This document shows, one piece after another, positions 27,514 through 35,356 of a stretch of 53,346 bases of DNA. The DNA comes from a virus, in the IMG/VR virus record IMGVR_UViG_3300048065_000224, positions 1 through 53,346 of that record; one strand, written 5' to 3'. Under the pieces are notes generated by a model that ran no database searches, had not been told where the DNA came from, and was given only the letters and a program-made list of their open reading frames with translations. The position numbers were made by a program, and so were the translations under genes. The stretch's first letter is position 1, and every line of letters begins with the position of its first letter.

Positions 27514-28739
27514 TAATAATATACCCCCCTTGTGATATCTATTTGGGCATTGATCATACCATGCCATCCGTTGATTTTATTTTTGGATATACAGATGTGT
27601 CTGACTATGTTGTCAATCTCACTTGAACCAGTCTTGCCTATGCCTATGATGATGTCAGCTTCTCCTGCCTTTCCTGTCTTGGAATTGTCAAGCATGGCAT
27701 AGTCAATAAATTGACGGTCATGGGCATCGTAACTTGCTTGGCTTACTGCCCACACAAGACACACATTTCGCTTGGCTATCTCCCTTGCAGATACATAAGT
27801 TTCTTTTAGTCGCTCATCTCCACGATTGTACTCGCCTTTTATTCTGAACTTGTCTAACTGGTCACAGAACATCACGTCAGGCTTGTTTAACTTGGCGTAT
27901 TCATCAACCTCTTCGATTGATGTACCTACTGAATCCATGATTGTTAGGTAAGGTTCTATTTCTTTGACGTATCTATCTAGCAACTCAAACCTTTTATCGA
28001 CCATCTCTTCTTTTGTCAGTTCAAAGTACGACTGAATTATTCTTAACTTGATACGTTTGGCAGGCTCTTCATTTGCCCAGTACACAACCTGAAAACCTTG
28101 TCGTATGTACGATGCAGCCAAAAAGCAACAGAACGTTGTTTTGCCCACTTCAGGTCTTGCAAACAAGATACCTAAGTTACCTCGATCTAAACCTTTTATT
28201 CTTTCGTTTATCAGATTGAATGCGAATGGAAAGTCATTGTCTCCCGCTTCTTCTGACAACAGTTCATTCAAGTCTTTGTCAACGATAGTATAAGTTGTCT
28301 TGTCACCTATTCTTCCGTCGTCTACACTTTCGATAAGTTTCTTGAGTTCTCCAAACTCGTCACTATCTCCAGTAAATATGTCAAGTGCCTTTTCTCCAAT
28401 CTGTCTAGCTTTGTCACGTAACCACAGATTGTTTACAATGTCAGTATGTAGTTCGTCACTTTCTTTTGGTGCAATGAGTTGTGCTATCATATCTTGCACA
28501 CGATTCCTAGATGAATCAGGCATGGCAGGATTACGATCGTTGAATATTGTGGATAACTCTGCTACAGATAGACTACGCTCATACTTTGTGTGTGAGTACA
28601 CTATCGTATCGAATATGTCTTTGAGTTCATTGTCGAACATAGTCCGATCAATTTTATTTTTTACTTTGTTGAAAAAATCGATGTTAAGACAAAAGCCTAA
28701 CACTTGTCTGTCAATCGATATAACGCCTGATGAAGTCAT
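27513..28739 (-). CDS. Replicative DNA helicase (DnaB-like)
   Basis: The 408-aa protein has an N-terminal helical region and a RecA-type motor. It shows Walker A ARPEVGKTT (about 194-202), catalytic Glu in YWANEEPAKR (about 224-225), Walker B PDVMFCDQLD (Asp293), and a later DNSKTGKAGEADIIIGIGK motif as in DnaB/gp4 helicases. The first Walker A residue is Ala instead of Gly. It is encoded just after the primase, with a 29-base overlap, so the two probably work as a pair at the fork. The start follows AGGGGAAAGAA. Confidence 0.88.
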   Translation of the reverse strand: MTSSGVISIDRQVLGFCLNIDFFNKVKNKIDRTMFDNELKDIFDTIVYSHTKYERSLSVAELSTIFNDRNPAMPDSSRNRVQDMIAQLIAPKESDELHTDIVNNLWLRDKARQIGEKALDIFTGDSDEFGELKKLIESVDDGRIGDKTTYTIVDKDLNELLSEEAGDNDFPFAFNLINERIKGLDRGNLGILFARPEVGKTTFCCFLAASYIRQGFQVVYWANEEPAKRIKLRIIQSYFELTKEEMVDKRFELLDRYVKEIEPYLTIMDSVGTSIEEVDEYAKLNKPDVMFCDQLDKFRIKGEYNRGDERLKETYVSAREIAKRNVCLVWAVSQASYDAHDRQFIDYAMLDNSKTGKAGEADIIIGIGKTGSSEIDNIVRHICISKNKINGWHGMINAQIDITRGVYY

Positions 28740-29502
28740 TTCTTTCCCCTATTTCCATATCTTTTAAATCTTTGTTCAAAACAATTAACTTAGTTGGAAC
28801 GTAGTTCCTTAATTTCCTTACCATCATGTATGCCTTAGAAGTTGCATCTTTGTCAAGTGCAACGTATGCCTTTCTGAATTTTTTTATTACATCAATGTGG
28901 TCATCAAGTAATGTCGTTCCCATCAATGCTAGTCCAGTAGCTACATTGGAAACTGAACAGGCTGAAGGGCAATCTTCCACAACCAAACAGTTGTCACTAT
29001 TACCACACACAAAAGGATATTTACTTGTGCCATATCTTCTCCACTTAGGTTTGCGACCATCAAGGCTTCGACCAGTTCCATCTACCACTTTGTTGTCATG
29101 CTTTACTAGATAGACAACCCTATCTTGTTGCAAGTCATATCTTATGTCAGCCATTCCATCTAGGTAGGCGTTATACGATCCTACTCTTTTTACATAGGCT
29201 TCTGCTTCTTTGCTACGAGATAGTGATACAAATGTGTCAGGAACAACAAAGTCAGCATTGATTGTCTGTTTTGTCACTCGTTCTTTAAATGCAACCTTTG
29301 AGTTTTCTTTTGTAAGTTGCACGCCAGTAGAACCTTTGGTGTGGCAATCTGCATGAAAGCAGTACCACAATCTTTCAAATCCAGTATCCGTTACGCTAAA
29401 GGTATTCTGTCTAGCACATAGAGGGCAATCACCCCTATACCGCCCGTAAGATACAACATGTAAGTTTCCCACATAATTCTTTATCCATTCAGGATTTGTC
29501 AT
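28711..29502 (-). CDS. DNA primase (zinc finger plus TOPRIM)
   Basis: The 263-aa protein has a zinc-binding N-terminus (Cys26, Cys29, Cys48, Cys53 with His50 nearby: CPLCA... WYCFHADC) and a TOPRIM-like core with Glu176 (VVEDCPSA) and Asp217-x-Asp219 (VALDKDA). This layout matches the primase half of T7 gp4. It primes DNA synthesis for the replisome encoded downstream. I chose ATG 29502, preceded by GAAAGGAAACC, over an upstream start that would run into the promoter. It is the first gene of the minus-strand operon. Confidence 0.88.
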   Translation of the reverse strand: MTNPEWIKNYVGNLHVVSYGRYRGDCPLCARQNTFSVTDTGFERLWYCFHADCHTKGSTGVQLTKENSKVAFKERVTKQTINADFVVPDTFVSLSRSKEAEAYVKRVGSYNAYLDGMADIRYDLQQDRVVYLVKHDNKVVDGTGRSLDGRKPKWRRYGTSKYPFVCGNSDNCLVVEDCPSACSVSNVATGLALMGTTLLDDHIDVIKKFRKAYVALDKDATSKAYMMVRKLRNYVPTKLIVLNKDLKDMEIGERNDFIRRYID

Positions 29503-29566
29503 CACGGTTTCCTTTCGACTAAAACCGTTACTACGCAACAAAAATATTGTCAACATAAAAAATAAT

Positions 29567-29595
29567 TTGACATGATTTTAAATCCGTGATATTTG
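29567..29595 (+). promoter_or_regulatory. Sigma70-type promoter for the early plus-strand genes
   Basis: TTGACA (29567-29572) and TATTTG (29590-29595) are separated by 17 bases and face the RHH-like gene. The element interleaves with the opposite promoter, and the two -35 boxes form a TTGACA...TGTCAA inverted pair. One regulator could therefore act on both. Confidence 0.65.
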
Positions 29596-29603
29596 TGTGT
29601 CAA
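29575..29603 (-). promoter_or_regulatory. Sigma70-type promoter for the replication operon
   Basis: On the minus strand, TTGACA (29603-29598) and TAAAAT (29580-29575) are separated by 17 bases. This faces the primase gene. A second, weaker minus-strand pair, TTGACA (29553-29548) with TAACGG, lies downstream. Confidence 0.7.
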
Positions 29604-29624
29604 CCCGTTGGGAGATATATACCT

Positions 29625-29837
29625 ATGACTAGACCAAATAAGATATTCCAAGATACAACATCGTACAATCTTACGATAGAAAAAAAAGATTACGAAGAGC
29701 TTAAAAAGTTCTCGACAAAAGAATCAAATACATATAACATGCAAGTTAGTATTGCAGATTTGATTCGTACTTCTGTTAAACTTTACTTAGAGGATTTACG
29801 TATTGAGTATGGAAAAGAAAAAACAAACCAAGACTGA
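29625..29837 (+). CDS. Ribbon-helix-helix-like DNA-binding protein
   Basis: The 70-aa protein (MTRPNKIFQDTTSYNLTIEK...) has a short beta-strand segment, SYNLTIEKKDYEELKKFS, then a helix, VSIADLIRTSVKLYLEDL. This is the size and pattern of Arc/CopG-type ribbon-helix-helix repressors. It lies first behind the divergent promoters, the classical place for an autoregulated switch. ATG 29625 is used; it follows GGGAGATATATACCT. RHH folds are hard to prove from one sequence, so the call rests on pattern and position. Confidence 0.6.
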   Translation: MTRPNKIFQDTTSYNLTIEKKDYEELKKFSTKESNTYNMQVSIADLIRTSVKLYLEDLRIEYGKEKTNQD

Positions 29838-30084
29838 TATAACACAACGTAGAGACGGTATGTGGATTGTCGATGCGAAGTTGTCAGCAGTAAGAATAGG
29901 CGTACAAGATAAAGAATTTGTCAAGCGTGGACACAACATAGATTACAGAGTTTGGGTAACATGTTTTGTCGCTAAGACACAAAAGGCTTGTATTGATTGG
30001 CTAAGAGACAATATGGCTATGCTAGATAAGCGAAGCCAGAAGTACTCCGTTAATGTCAATCAGTATAAGGAAAGCATCGGCTAA
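29809..30084 (+). CDS. Small hypothetical early protein
   Basis: The 91-aa protein is basic at its N-terminus (MEKKKQTKTDITQRRDG) with a beta-rich core (MWIVDAKLSAVRIGV, IDYRVWVTCFV) and a C-terminal helix. No family is recognised. It overlaps the RHH-like gene and ends before a strong terminator, so it is the second and last gene of a short transcription unit. It could be a DNA-binding partner or a host-takeover protein. A TTG at 29803 is an alternative start. Confidence 0.55.
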   Translation: MEKKKQTKTDITQRRDGMWIVDAKLSAVRIGVQDKEFVKRGHNIDYRVWVTCFVAKTQKACIDWLRDNMAMLDKRSQKYSVNVNQYKESIG

Positions 30085-30134
30085 CTTTTCCTTTCATAAG
30101 CTGATGCTTTCGCTATTTCCTCCTATACGTTGAA

Positions 30135-30174
30135 GAGGGGAGTGACCATAAAAAGTCACTCCTCTTTTTTTTTT
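30135..30174 (+). terminator. Rho-independent terminator
   Basis: A stem of at least 8 perfect base pairs (GGAGTGAC with GTCACTCC, extended by wobble pairs), an 8-base loop and a run of ten T form a strong terminator just after the two-gene early unit. Confidence 0.9.
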
Positions 30175-30175
30175 G

Positions 30176-30205
30176 TTGACAGATGTTTTTAGTTAGTTGT
30201 ATAAG
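30176..30205 (+). promoter_or_regulatory. Sigma70-type promoter before the methyltransferase gene
   Basis: TTGACA (30176-30181), an 18-base spacer and TATAAG (30200-30205) lie immediately after the terminator. This placement isolates the methyltransferase unit from upstream transcription. Confidence 0.7.
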
Positions 30206-30263
30206 TTTCCCTGAGTGATATACACTCTCTATACTAAGAACAGTTAATTGAAAGGAAAATAGT

Positions 30264-31436
30264 ATGAATTGGCTTAATTTATGTAGTGGTGGCGAAACTG
30301 GTAGGCAATCTGTAAAGGAGCTTGGATTACCAGTATCTAATTGGTTTACATCTGAGATAGATAAATTTGCTATGAAAGTAGCAGATGATAATCACGATGA
30401 TCTTGTCCATCTAGGAGATATACGAACTGTAATAGACAAAACAAAAAACATTCCCATAGATGTTATTCTGTGTGGATCACCTTGTCAGGGATTTTCTGTA
30501 GCGGGGAAAGGTTTAAACTTTGAACACCCTCAATCGAAGTTGTTCTTTGAGTTTCTTGAAATATACAAATACCACTATGAGCGTTTCCCTCAATGCAAAT
30601 TGCTTTTTGAGAATGTCCGTATGAAAAAGGAATGGCAAGATATGATCTTTGATATGTTACGTGAAATCAATCCAAAACTTAAATTGTACATAATCAATTC
30701 ATCGCTTGTATCTGCACAGAATAGAGTACGTATGTACATAACTGATTTTGAATTTGATATACCTAAAGATCGAAATATCAAGTTAAGAGATATTGTCGAG
30801 TGTGGTTGTGTAGATAGAGAGAAGTCATACTGTCTAGATGCAAACTATTGGAAAGGTGGTAACCTTAAAATGTACTTTGAGAAGTCACGTAGACAATTAG
30901 TATTCAAAAATCACAATGTAGAGAAAAGTGACACTAATTGTATTCAGGTTGGAGTAGCTGATCTGAATGGACACGATATCTTAAAGCGTGTTTATTCTGT
31001 CGAGGGAAAGTCGCCTACATTAAATACGTGTGGTGGTGGCAATCGAGAACCAAAGATACTTTGTAAATCTGCGTCAATTACTGGGCGTAGACTAGATAGA
31101 AATGGAGTGCGAAAGGATAACGATTTGTCAATTCCAATTACACAAGCTTTAGAAGTATCTGATTCGGACAAGTCACGTTGTCTATCTACAATAACAAAGG
31201 ATACCGTTGTATCGCCTTTGCCAGTTGGTCGCTATCCAAACGCCTATACAGATAGTGCTTTACAATGGAGAAAACTTACTGTAAAGGAATGTTGTAGGTT
31301 ACAAACATTGCCTGATGATTATTGTAAAGCAGTAAGTAACAGTCAGGCTTACAAGATACTTGGCAATGGTTGGACTAACGAAGTCATTAAGTTTATTTTG
31401 AAAGGAAAACAACATGGCAATGATCGAACCAATTAG
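30264..31436 (+). CDS. DNA (cytosine-5) methyltransferase
   Basis: The 390-aa enzyme has the C5-methyltransferase motifs in order: SAM site LNLCSGGETG (residues 4-13, variant of DLFSGxGG), catalytic GSPCQGFS (Cys74), FENVRM (Glu116), AQNRVRMYI (152-159), a target-recognition region, and LGNGWTN near the C-terminus. It would methylate cytosine in a specific DNA sequence that cannot be read here. No cognate restriction enzyme is present, so protection of phage DNA from host restriction or gene control is likely. It starts after GAAAGGAAAATAGT behind its own promoter. Confidence 0.92.
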   Translation: MNWLNLCSGGETGRQSVKELGLPVSNWFTSEIDKFAMKVADDNHDDLVHLGDIRTVIDKTKNIPIDVILCGSPCQGFSVAGKGLNFEHPQSKLFFEFLEIYKYHYERFPQCKLLFENVRMKKEWQDMIFDMLREINPKLKLYIINSSLVSAQNRVRMYITDFEFDIPKDRNIKLRDIVECGCVDREKSYCLDANYWKGGNLKMYFEKSRRQLVFKNHNVEKSDTNCIQVGVADLNGHDILKRVYSVEGKSPTLNTCGGGNREPKILCKSASITGRRLDRNGVRKDNDLSIPITQALEVSDSDKSRCLSTITKDTVVSPLPVGRYPNAYTDSALQWRKLTVKECCRLQTLPDDYCKAVSNSQAYKILGNGWTNEVIKFILKGKQHGNDRTN

Positions 31437-31605
31437 TCTAGATAAGCATCTTGTGGATTGTGTATCTGAATACAAAAAGATACGCCAGTTACAATATGAT
31501 TGTGAATGGAATGGACAAACTGAACAAGCTAGTCTATACAGAACTCAAAGTGTACGCCTAAAGAAGTTAATCAAAGATGGCGTACTTTATCAACCAAAGT
31601 TTTAG
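31414..31605 (+). CDS. Small hypothetical early protein
   Basis: The 63-aa protein is mainly helical and mixed in charge (MAMIEPISLDKHLVDCVSEY...), with one basic segment, YRTQSVRLKKLIKDG. It is unrecognised. It overlaps the end of the methyltransferase gene by 23 bases and follows TTGAAAGGAAAACAAC, a well-formed ribosome binding site, which supports it being real. Confidence 0.55.
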   Translation: MAMIEPISLDKHLVDCVSEYKKIRQLQYDCEWNGQTEQASLYRTQSVRLKKLIKDGVLYQPKF

Positions 31606-31619
31606 TGAAAGGGGAAAAC

Positions 31620-32444
31620 ATGACTAAATACTTTTCGGAAAACCACCAACGATGGTTAAATATAGCAAACATGACAGATCAACATGTCAGGAATGCTTTT
31701 GTCAAAATGTGTAACAGAAATAAGGATATAACAACACAAGATGCTTTGTATGCTCAAGAGCAAGAGAAAAGAGCAGATAGGCTACAAGATAGAGTGCTTA
31801 GTTTAGAAAAGACAATACGTAAGCTAAACAGTCAACCTACTGTAACGGCTGAAGCTTACGACGTTGCTTGGAAAAAGATCGAGTCACTTCAAGAGGAAAA
31901 TGTCAGGCTTGTTGCCCAGTTAGAAAACGACGAACACAATGTTGGGCATTTAGATGGGAAGATGAAGAGGTTAGCCTATCTAGAAAAGTTACTTCAAGCC
32001 AAGAACTATGTATTTTCTGATATACCAAACACGCCTGAGAATATGGAGATGATCAAACTACTTAAGAAACATGTTAACAAAGATATGTACAGAGTAAGAT
32101 GGAGAGGTCAATATCTTGTCGAAGGGGAAGATTGGAGAAAGTATGTCGATGGTCAACCTTTGTCAAAGTCTAAATGTATCCGTGTCTATATAGATAATTT
32201 GTCAACACATAACACTGTGGAAGGATTCAATCTAGATGAGATAGGAATCATTCTAGATGGATTAGAAAAGGTCGAAGAACAAGGTGAAGAGTTTATAAGG
32301 AGCTTTGATATTGAGGGTGAAAACGACGAAGATGTCAATGCTGAAAAGTTGTTACTTCAAAAGTCAAAAGTGCTTACAAACTATTTTGAACAGATGAGGT
32401 TTCACATCGAAGAATGTCAACAGAAAATGTCGGAGATAGAATAA
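31620..32444 (+). CDS. Coiled-coil hypothetical protein
   Basis: The protein of about 274 aa has a long coiled-coil region near residues 40-110 (EQEKRADRLQDRVLSLEKTI, ESLQEENVRLVAQLEND), then a mixed region and an acidic stretch. I do not recognise a family. ATG 31620 is chosen because it follows GAAAGGGGAAAAC, while the GTG at 31605 lies inside that site. Its TAA overlaps the next ATG. It could be a scaffold for an early complex, which is only a guess. Confidence 0.6.
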   Translation: MTKYFSENHQRWLNIANMTDQHVRNAFVKMCNRNKDITTQDALYAQEQEKRADRLQDRVLSLEKTIRKLNSQPTVTAEAYDVAWKKIESLQEENVRLVAQLENDEHNVGHLDGKMKRLAYLEKLLQAKNYVFSDIPNTPENMEMIKLLKKHVNKDMYRVRWRGQYLVEGEDWRKYVDGQPLSKSKCIRVYIDNLSTHNTVEGFNLDEIGIILDGLEKVEEQGEEFIRSFDIEGENDEDVNAEKLLLQKSKVLTNYFEQMRFHIEECQQKMSEIE

Positions 32445-32638
32445 TGTCACACCCAATGAACGATAACGTATTCGATTTTGTCAACGATAGATGGAGCGAA
32501 ATGAGTGTTGATGATTTCAAAGATTGGCTAAGAACACATAGAGAAACTGATATGGTTGCAAAAGTTGTTCACGATAATCTAGATAGTTTAGAACAGAAAT
32601 GGAAACAAGAAATGTTTGACAGTTATCCATCTATTTGA
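32444..32638 (+). CDS. Small acidic hypothetical protein
   Basis: The 64-aa protein (MSHPMNDNVFDFVNDRWSEM...) is acidic and helical, with aromatic residues spread along its length. The TAATG overlap with the previous stop argues for start 32444 rather than a start ten codons earlier. Size and charge are those of phage early inhibitors, but no family is recognised. Confidence 0.5.
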   Translation: MSHPMNDNVFDFVNDRWSEMSVDDFKDWLRTHRETDMVAKVVHDNLDSLEQKWKQEMFDSYPSI

Positions 32639-32676
32639 TAAGGATATAATCTGAACAGACAAGGAAAGGAAATTAG

Positions 32677-33240
32677 ATGTCTAGCACAGATAGAATACGA
32701 GCTTACTACAACCTACATAAGAAATGCTTTTCTGTACAAGATTACAAAACTGGTAAAGTTGTGGAGCATACAAACAAACTCTATTTAAGTAACGCTTTGT
32801 TTGTTGTCAGGAAGTCAGGCAACGAAAGAGTAAAGAAAGAGGGAAGAAAGAATGTCCACGCTTTTGTCAATGGTATCCGCCATAGTAATTCTGAAGATGC
32901 ACCTTTGGGGTCAAGCTATCAGGTAAGCTACAATCCTCACACAATGGATTACTTTCACTACTGTAGGCATGTTGTTGGCTTTCCTCAATGGCTACCAGTT
33001 GATAGGCATTGGATAGGTAACGTTTGGTTGTACATGTTTGATGGCAAGCCAGTAATTTATGCAGATATCGATAAGTTGTCAGGCGAAAAGTTGTCAGCCG
33101 ATGCTCTTGATGTTGAACCAAGTATGACTATTAAAGGTAAAACTTTTGAAAAGCTTGTGTATCCAAATGGAAATGTAAGCATGAAATTTTTGGAGCAAAA
33201 AAGAAAAATAATCAAAAATAAAAAAGGTGTTGCAATCTAA
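32677..33240 (+). CDS. Hypothetical early protein
   Basis: The 187-aa protein begins SSTDRIRAYYNLHKKCFSVQ and carries a central aromatic/His-rich part (YNPHTMDYFHYCRHVVGFPQ, DRHWIGNVWLYMFDGKPVIY) and a basic C-terminus. Similar proteins occur in early regions of marine podoviruses without known role, by my recollection. It follows AAGGAAAGGAAATTAG. The His/Cys cluster could bind metal but does not match a zinc-finger pattern. Confidence 0.55.
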   Translation: MSSTDRIRAYYNLHKKCFSVQDYKTGKVVEHTNKLYLSNALFVVRKSGNERVKKEGRKNVHAFVNGIRHSNSEDAPLGSSYQVSYNPHTMDYFHYCRHVVGFPQWLPVDRHWIGNVWLYMFDGKPVIYADIDKLSGEKLSADALDVEPSMTIKGKTFEKLVYPNGNVSMKFLEQKRKIIKNKKGVAI

Positions 33241-33299
33241 TCTAGATAGTTTAGAAAAGAATTAAGTTCAATTTTAATCAATTATGAAAGGAAACAAAA

Positions 33300-34313
33300 A
33301 TGAACTATATAGCTACAAAATTTGAAAACGAAGTAAAAACCCATACTGATTTTAGAGATGTTAGTTTTTATGAAGACAATTCAAAAATACAAAAGGTTGA
33401 TCTTCAGGCTTTAATACCAGTTGGGATAAAAACCAATCATGATTATGCAGAAGTTTTGGAGACTAAAAAACTTGATGGATATTTTGGTTTGTACAATTCT
33501 AGTCTAGATAAGTTATTACGAACTCGACCAGTTAGCGATACTTATCAGCTTGTTGCTCATCATGAATTATTTGCTGAACAAGCTAAAATTTTAGGTCAAT
33601 CTGATTTGCCTTTAGAAAATATAACTGTAACAGATAAGCTTTACAAAGATGGCTTGCAAGCTCATAGAACAATTTACTTTCATGATCTTGAAACGACAGT
33701 AAGCAACAATAAAGATAAGGTTTTATCTAGAATAGATATCTTCAATAGTTGTGATATGTCTTGGTCATTCCAAGTTTTTAGCGGAGCTTATAGAGATCTA
33801 TGTAGAAATACTTTGGTCTTTGGTGGTCAAAAAGCTTATCATCAGCAAGCCAAACATACTAGGAATTTATCGACTACTGCTCTTATGACAAAGGCAAGTA
33901 TTGGTTTGGAGTTTTGGAACAATCAAAAGGAAACCATGCTTAACTGGCGTGCAAAGGATATGTCTTTGGAACAGTTTGGCGAGATACTTAAACAAACTAT
34001 CTGTAAAAAGAAAAGTAAATCTGCGGAGTTAAATTTAACTAATCCAGTTAACGAAACTAAGCTTAATTATCTATTGGATAGATTTGAAAAAGAAACGCCT
34101 GATCTAGGTAAAACTATGTGGGCGGGATACAATGCTTTAACACATTGGGCAACACATACTGATCAAACTATCGAAAAAGAAATAGATAATAAGATCGTAA
34201 AAATAAGATCAGGTAAATCTACTGCTGATACGCCAAGCGTACAAAGAACAAGAAATGACGAAGTAAGAAATGTTATTGAATGTGATGCGTGGAAAAGTAT
34301 GGAGGTTGCATAA
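33300..34313 (+). CDS. DUF932 family protein
   Basis: The 337-aa protein has the DUF932 (phage/plasmid TIGR03299-like) layout: a region around HRTIYFHDLETTV and SRIDIFNSCDMSWSFQVFSG, then RDLCRNTLVFG, a helical part, and YNALTHWATHT followed by a C-terminal basic segment. The biochemical function of the family is unknown; members sit on mobile DNA and in early phage regions. It follows GAAAGGAAACAAAA. A GGAGG sequence near its end may serve the short downstream frame. Confidence 0.8.
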   Translation: MNYIATKFENEVKTHTDFRDVSFYEDNSKIQKVDLQALIPVGIKTNHDYAEVLETKKLDGYFGLYNSSLDKLLRTRPVSDTYQLVAHHELFAEQAKILGQSDLPLENITVTDKLYKDGLQAHRTIYFHDLETTVSNNKDKVLSRIDIFNSCDMSWSFQVFSGAYRDLCRNTLVFGGQKAYHQQAKHTRNLSTTALMTKASIGLEFWNNQKETMLNWRAKDMSLEQFGEILKQTICKKKSKSAELNLTNPVNETKLNYLLDRFEKETPDLGKTMWAGYNALTHWATHTDQTIEKEIDNKIVKIRSGKSTADTPSVQRTRNDEVRNVIECDAWKSMEVA

Positions 34314-34394
34314 TTGACTGATCTAATTGCAACAATTTATAAGGTGGTCATGATTATTTTTTTAATCATGATCATTGGTTTAATCATAGGATAA
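34314..34394 (+). CDS. 26-aa membrane microprotein candidate (TTG start)
   Basis: A short frame directly abuts the DUF932 stop. It reads MTDLIATIYKVVMIIFLIMI and ends IGLIIG. Its TTG start is preceded by GGAGG with an 8-base gap, a good ribosome binding site. Nearly all residues after position 10 are hydrophobic, so it would span the membrane once. It is too short for routine gene finding. Confidence 0.45.
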   Translation: MTDLIATIYKVVMIIFLIMIIGLIIG

Positions 34395-34407
34395 GGAAAG
34401 GAAAATC

Positions 34408-34761
34408 ATGAAAACATTATCTGATATAGGCAACACAATTGACGCCTTAAAAGACGTGTCAACAAATGCTTTGTCAAAACATGGATATAGTCGTAGCCGT
34501 TTAAGAATGAAACAATTGTCTGTCAATCTTAGTCAAGCTTGGGATATGTACAAAATTAAACATGGCAATACCTATAGAACTGAACTTTGTCTATTTGTCA
34601 TTAAAAATTCATCAAGCGGATTAAAATTTCCATCAATTAAAAAACGAACTGGTTTTAATCAATCACAAGTTAAAGCTTCTCTTGACTGGTTAATAGATAA
34701 AAATATCATTCAATGTAAAATAAAAGATAAGTTTGCAATTTATAGCTATAAAAAAAAATAA
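34408..34761 (+). CDS. Winged-helix-like DNA-binding protein candidate
   Basis: The 117-aa basic protein has a C-terminal half with the pattern of a winged helix: helix TELCLFVIKNS, then FPSIKKRTGFNQSQVKASLDWLIDKNIIQ as turn and recognition helix, then a strand-loop-strand wing KIKDKFAIYSYKKK. This suggests an early transcription regulator of phage or host genes. The start follows AAGGAAAGGAAAATC. A promoter and a hairpin terminator lie directly behind it. Confidence 0.6.
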   Translation: MKTLSDIGNTIDALKDVSTNALSKHGYSRSRLRMKQLSVNLSQAWDMYKIKHGNTYRTELCLFVIKNSSSGLKFPSIKKRTGFNQSQVKASLDWLIDKNIIQCKIKDKFAIYSYKKK

Positions 34762-34762
34762 C

Positions 34763-34792
34763 TTGCATTAAATAAAATTATCGAATTATAAT
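34763..34792 (+). promoter_or_regulatory. Sigma70-type promoter overlapping a terminator
   Basis: TTGCAT (34763-34768), an 18-base spacer and TATAAT (34787-34792) form a good promoter. Its expected start point is near 34798-34800, inside the 5' arm of the adjacent terminator hairpin. Confidence 0.6.
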
Positions 34793-34794
34793 TG

Positions 34795-34824
34795 GGCTAG
34801 GTTAGAAATTAATCTAGCCTTTTT
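34795..34824 (+). terminator. Rho-independent terminator
   Basis: GGCTAGGTTA pairs with TAATCTAGCC (ten pairs, one G-T wobble) around a GAAAT loop and is followed by five T. It sits behind the winged-helix-like gene. Confidence 0.8.
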
Positions 34825-34846
34825 AAATGTGAAAGGAATTCCAACA

Positions 34847-35230
34847 ATGGAAACAAAACAATATTTAATAAAAAGCGAATACGATTTTAATAAAAAGAAA
34901 TTTAACGCAGTTAATAATTGTGAATTAACTTTACAATTTAAAGTAATGGATAGTTGCTGTTTAGTTGAAATTATTGGTCGTTATAATGGTCGCACCAATG
35001 AAGAATTTAAACATCAAATTTTTTGCCATAAAGACCAAATGTTAAAAATCTTACCTAATGTGAATGATCAAGTTGCAAAGGTTGATGAACCAGTTAGCAA
35101 AGATAGGGTTTTAATTGATCAAAATATTGGTGTTATTTTTGAAGAGGAACAAAAGCAAAAGGAATACCAGTTAGGTTTGCACGGTCAAATAGATCTTGAA
35201 GAATTAATTGATGAAAAGAAAGGAAACTAA
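34847..35230 (+). CDS. Hypothetical early protein
   Basis: The 127-aa protein (METKQYLIKSEYDFNKKKFN...) has a beta-rich N-terminal half with a Cys pair (MDSCCLVEIIGRY) and an acidic, Glu/Gln/Lys-rich C-terminal third. It is unrecognised. ATG 34847 follows AAAGGAATTCCAACA. It opens the last early cluster before the noncoding control region. Confidence 0.5.
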   Translation: METKQYLIKSEYDFNKKKFNAVNNCELTLQFKVMDSCCLVEIIGRYNGRTNEEFKHQIFCHKDQMLKILPNVNDQVAKVDEPVSKDRVLIDQNIGVIFEEEQKQKEYQLGLHGQIDLEELIDEKKGN

Positions 35231-35231
35231 T

Positions 35232-35354
35232 ATGGCTTACTTTTTAAAAGAACTTTTAGATTTGTTTAAGTGGATTTGTTGTGGCTTTACTCTTGCTTAT
35301 TGCTTGGCTAGTTATCATGGTTTAGATACTAGCTTTTCTAGTTTGTGGGGTTGA
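35232..35354 (+). CDS. 40-aa membrane protein
   Basis: This short frame starts at ATG behind GAAAGGAAACTAAT, the same site used by its neighbours. It encodes MAYFLKELLDLFKWICCGFT and then LAYCLASYHGLDTSFSSLWG. One hydrophobic segment (about residues 13-27) could span the membrane. The ribosome binding site makes it likely to be real; function is unknown. Confidence 0.6.
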   Translation: MAYFLKELLDLFKWICCGFTLAYCLASYHGLDTSFSSLWG

Positions 35355-35356
35355 TC

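Noticed and set aside
32645-32650. Perfect TATAAT before the gene at 32677
   Set aside because: No -35 element at 16-18 bases; a TTGACA lies 23 bases upstream, too far for a normal sigma70 promoter.
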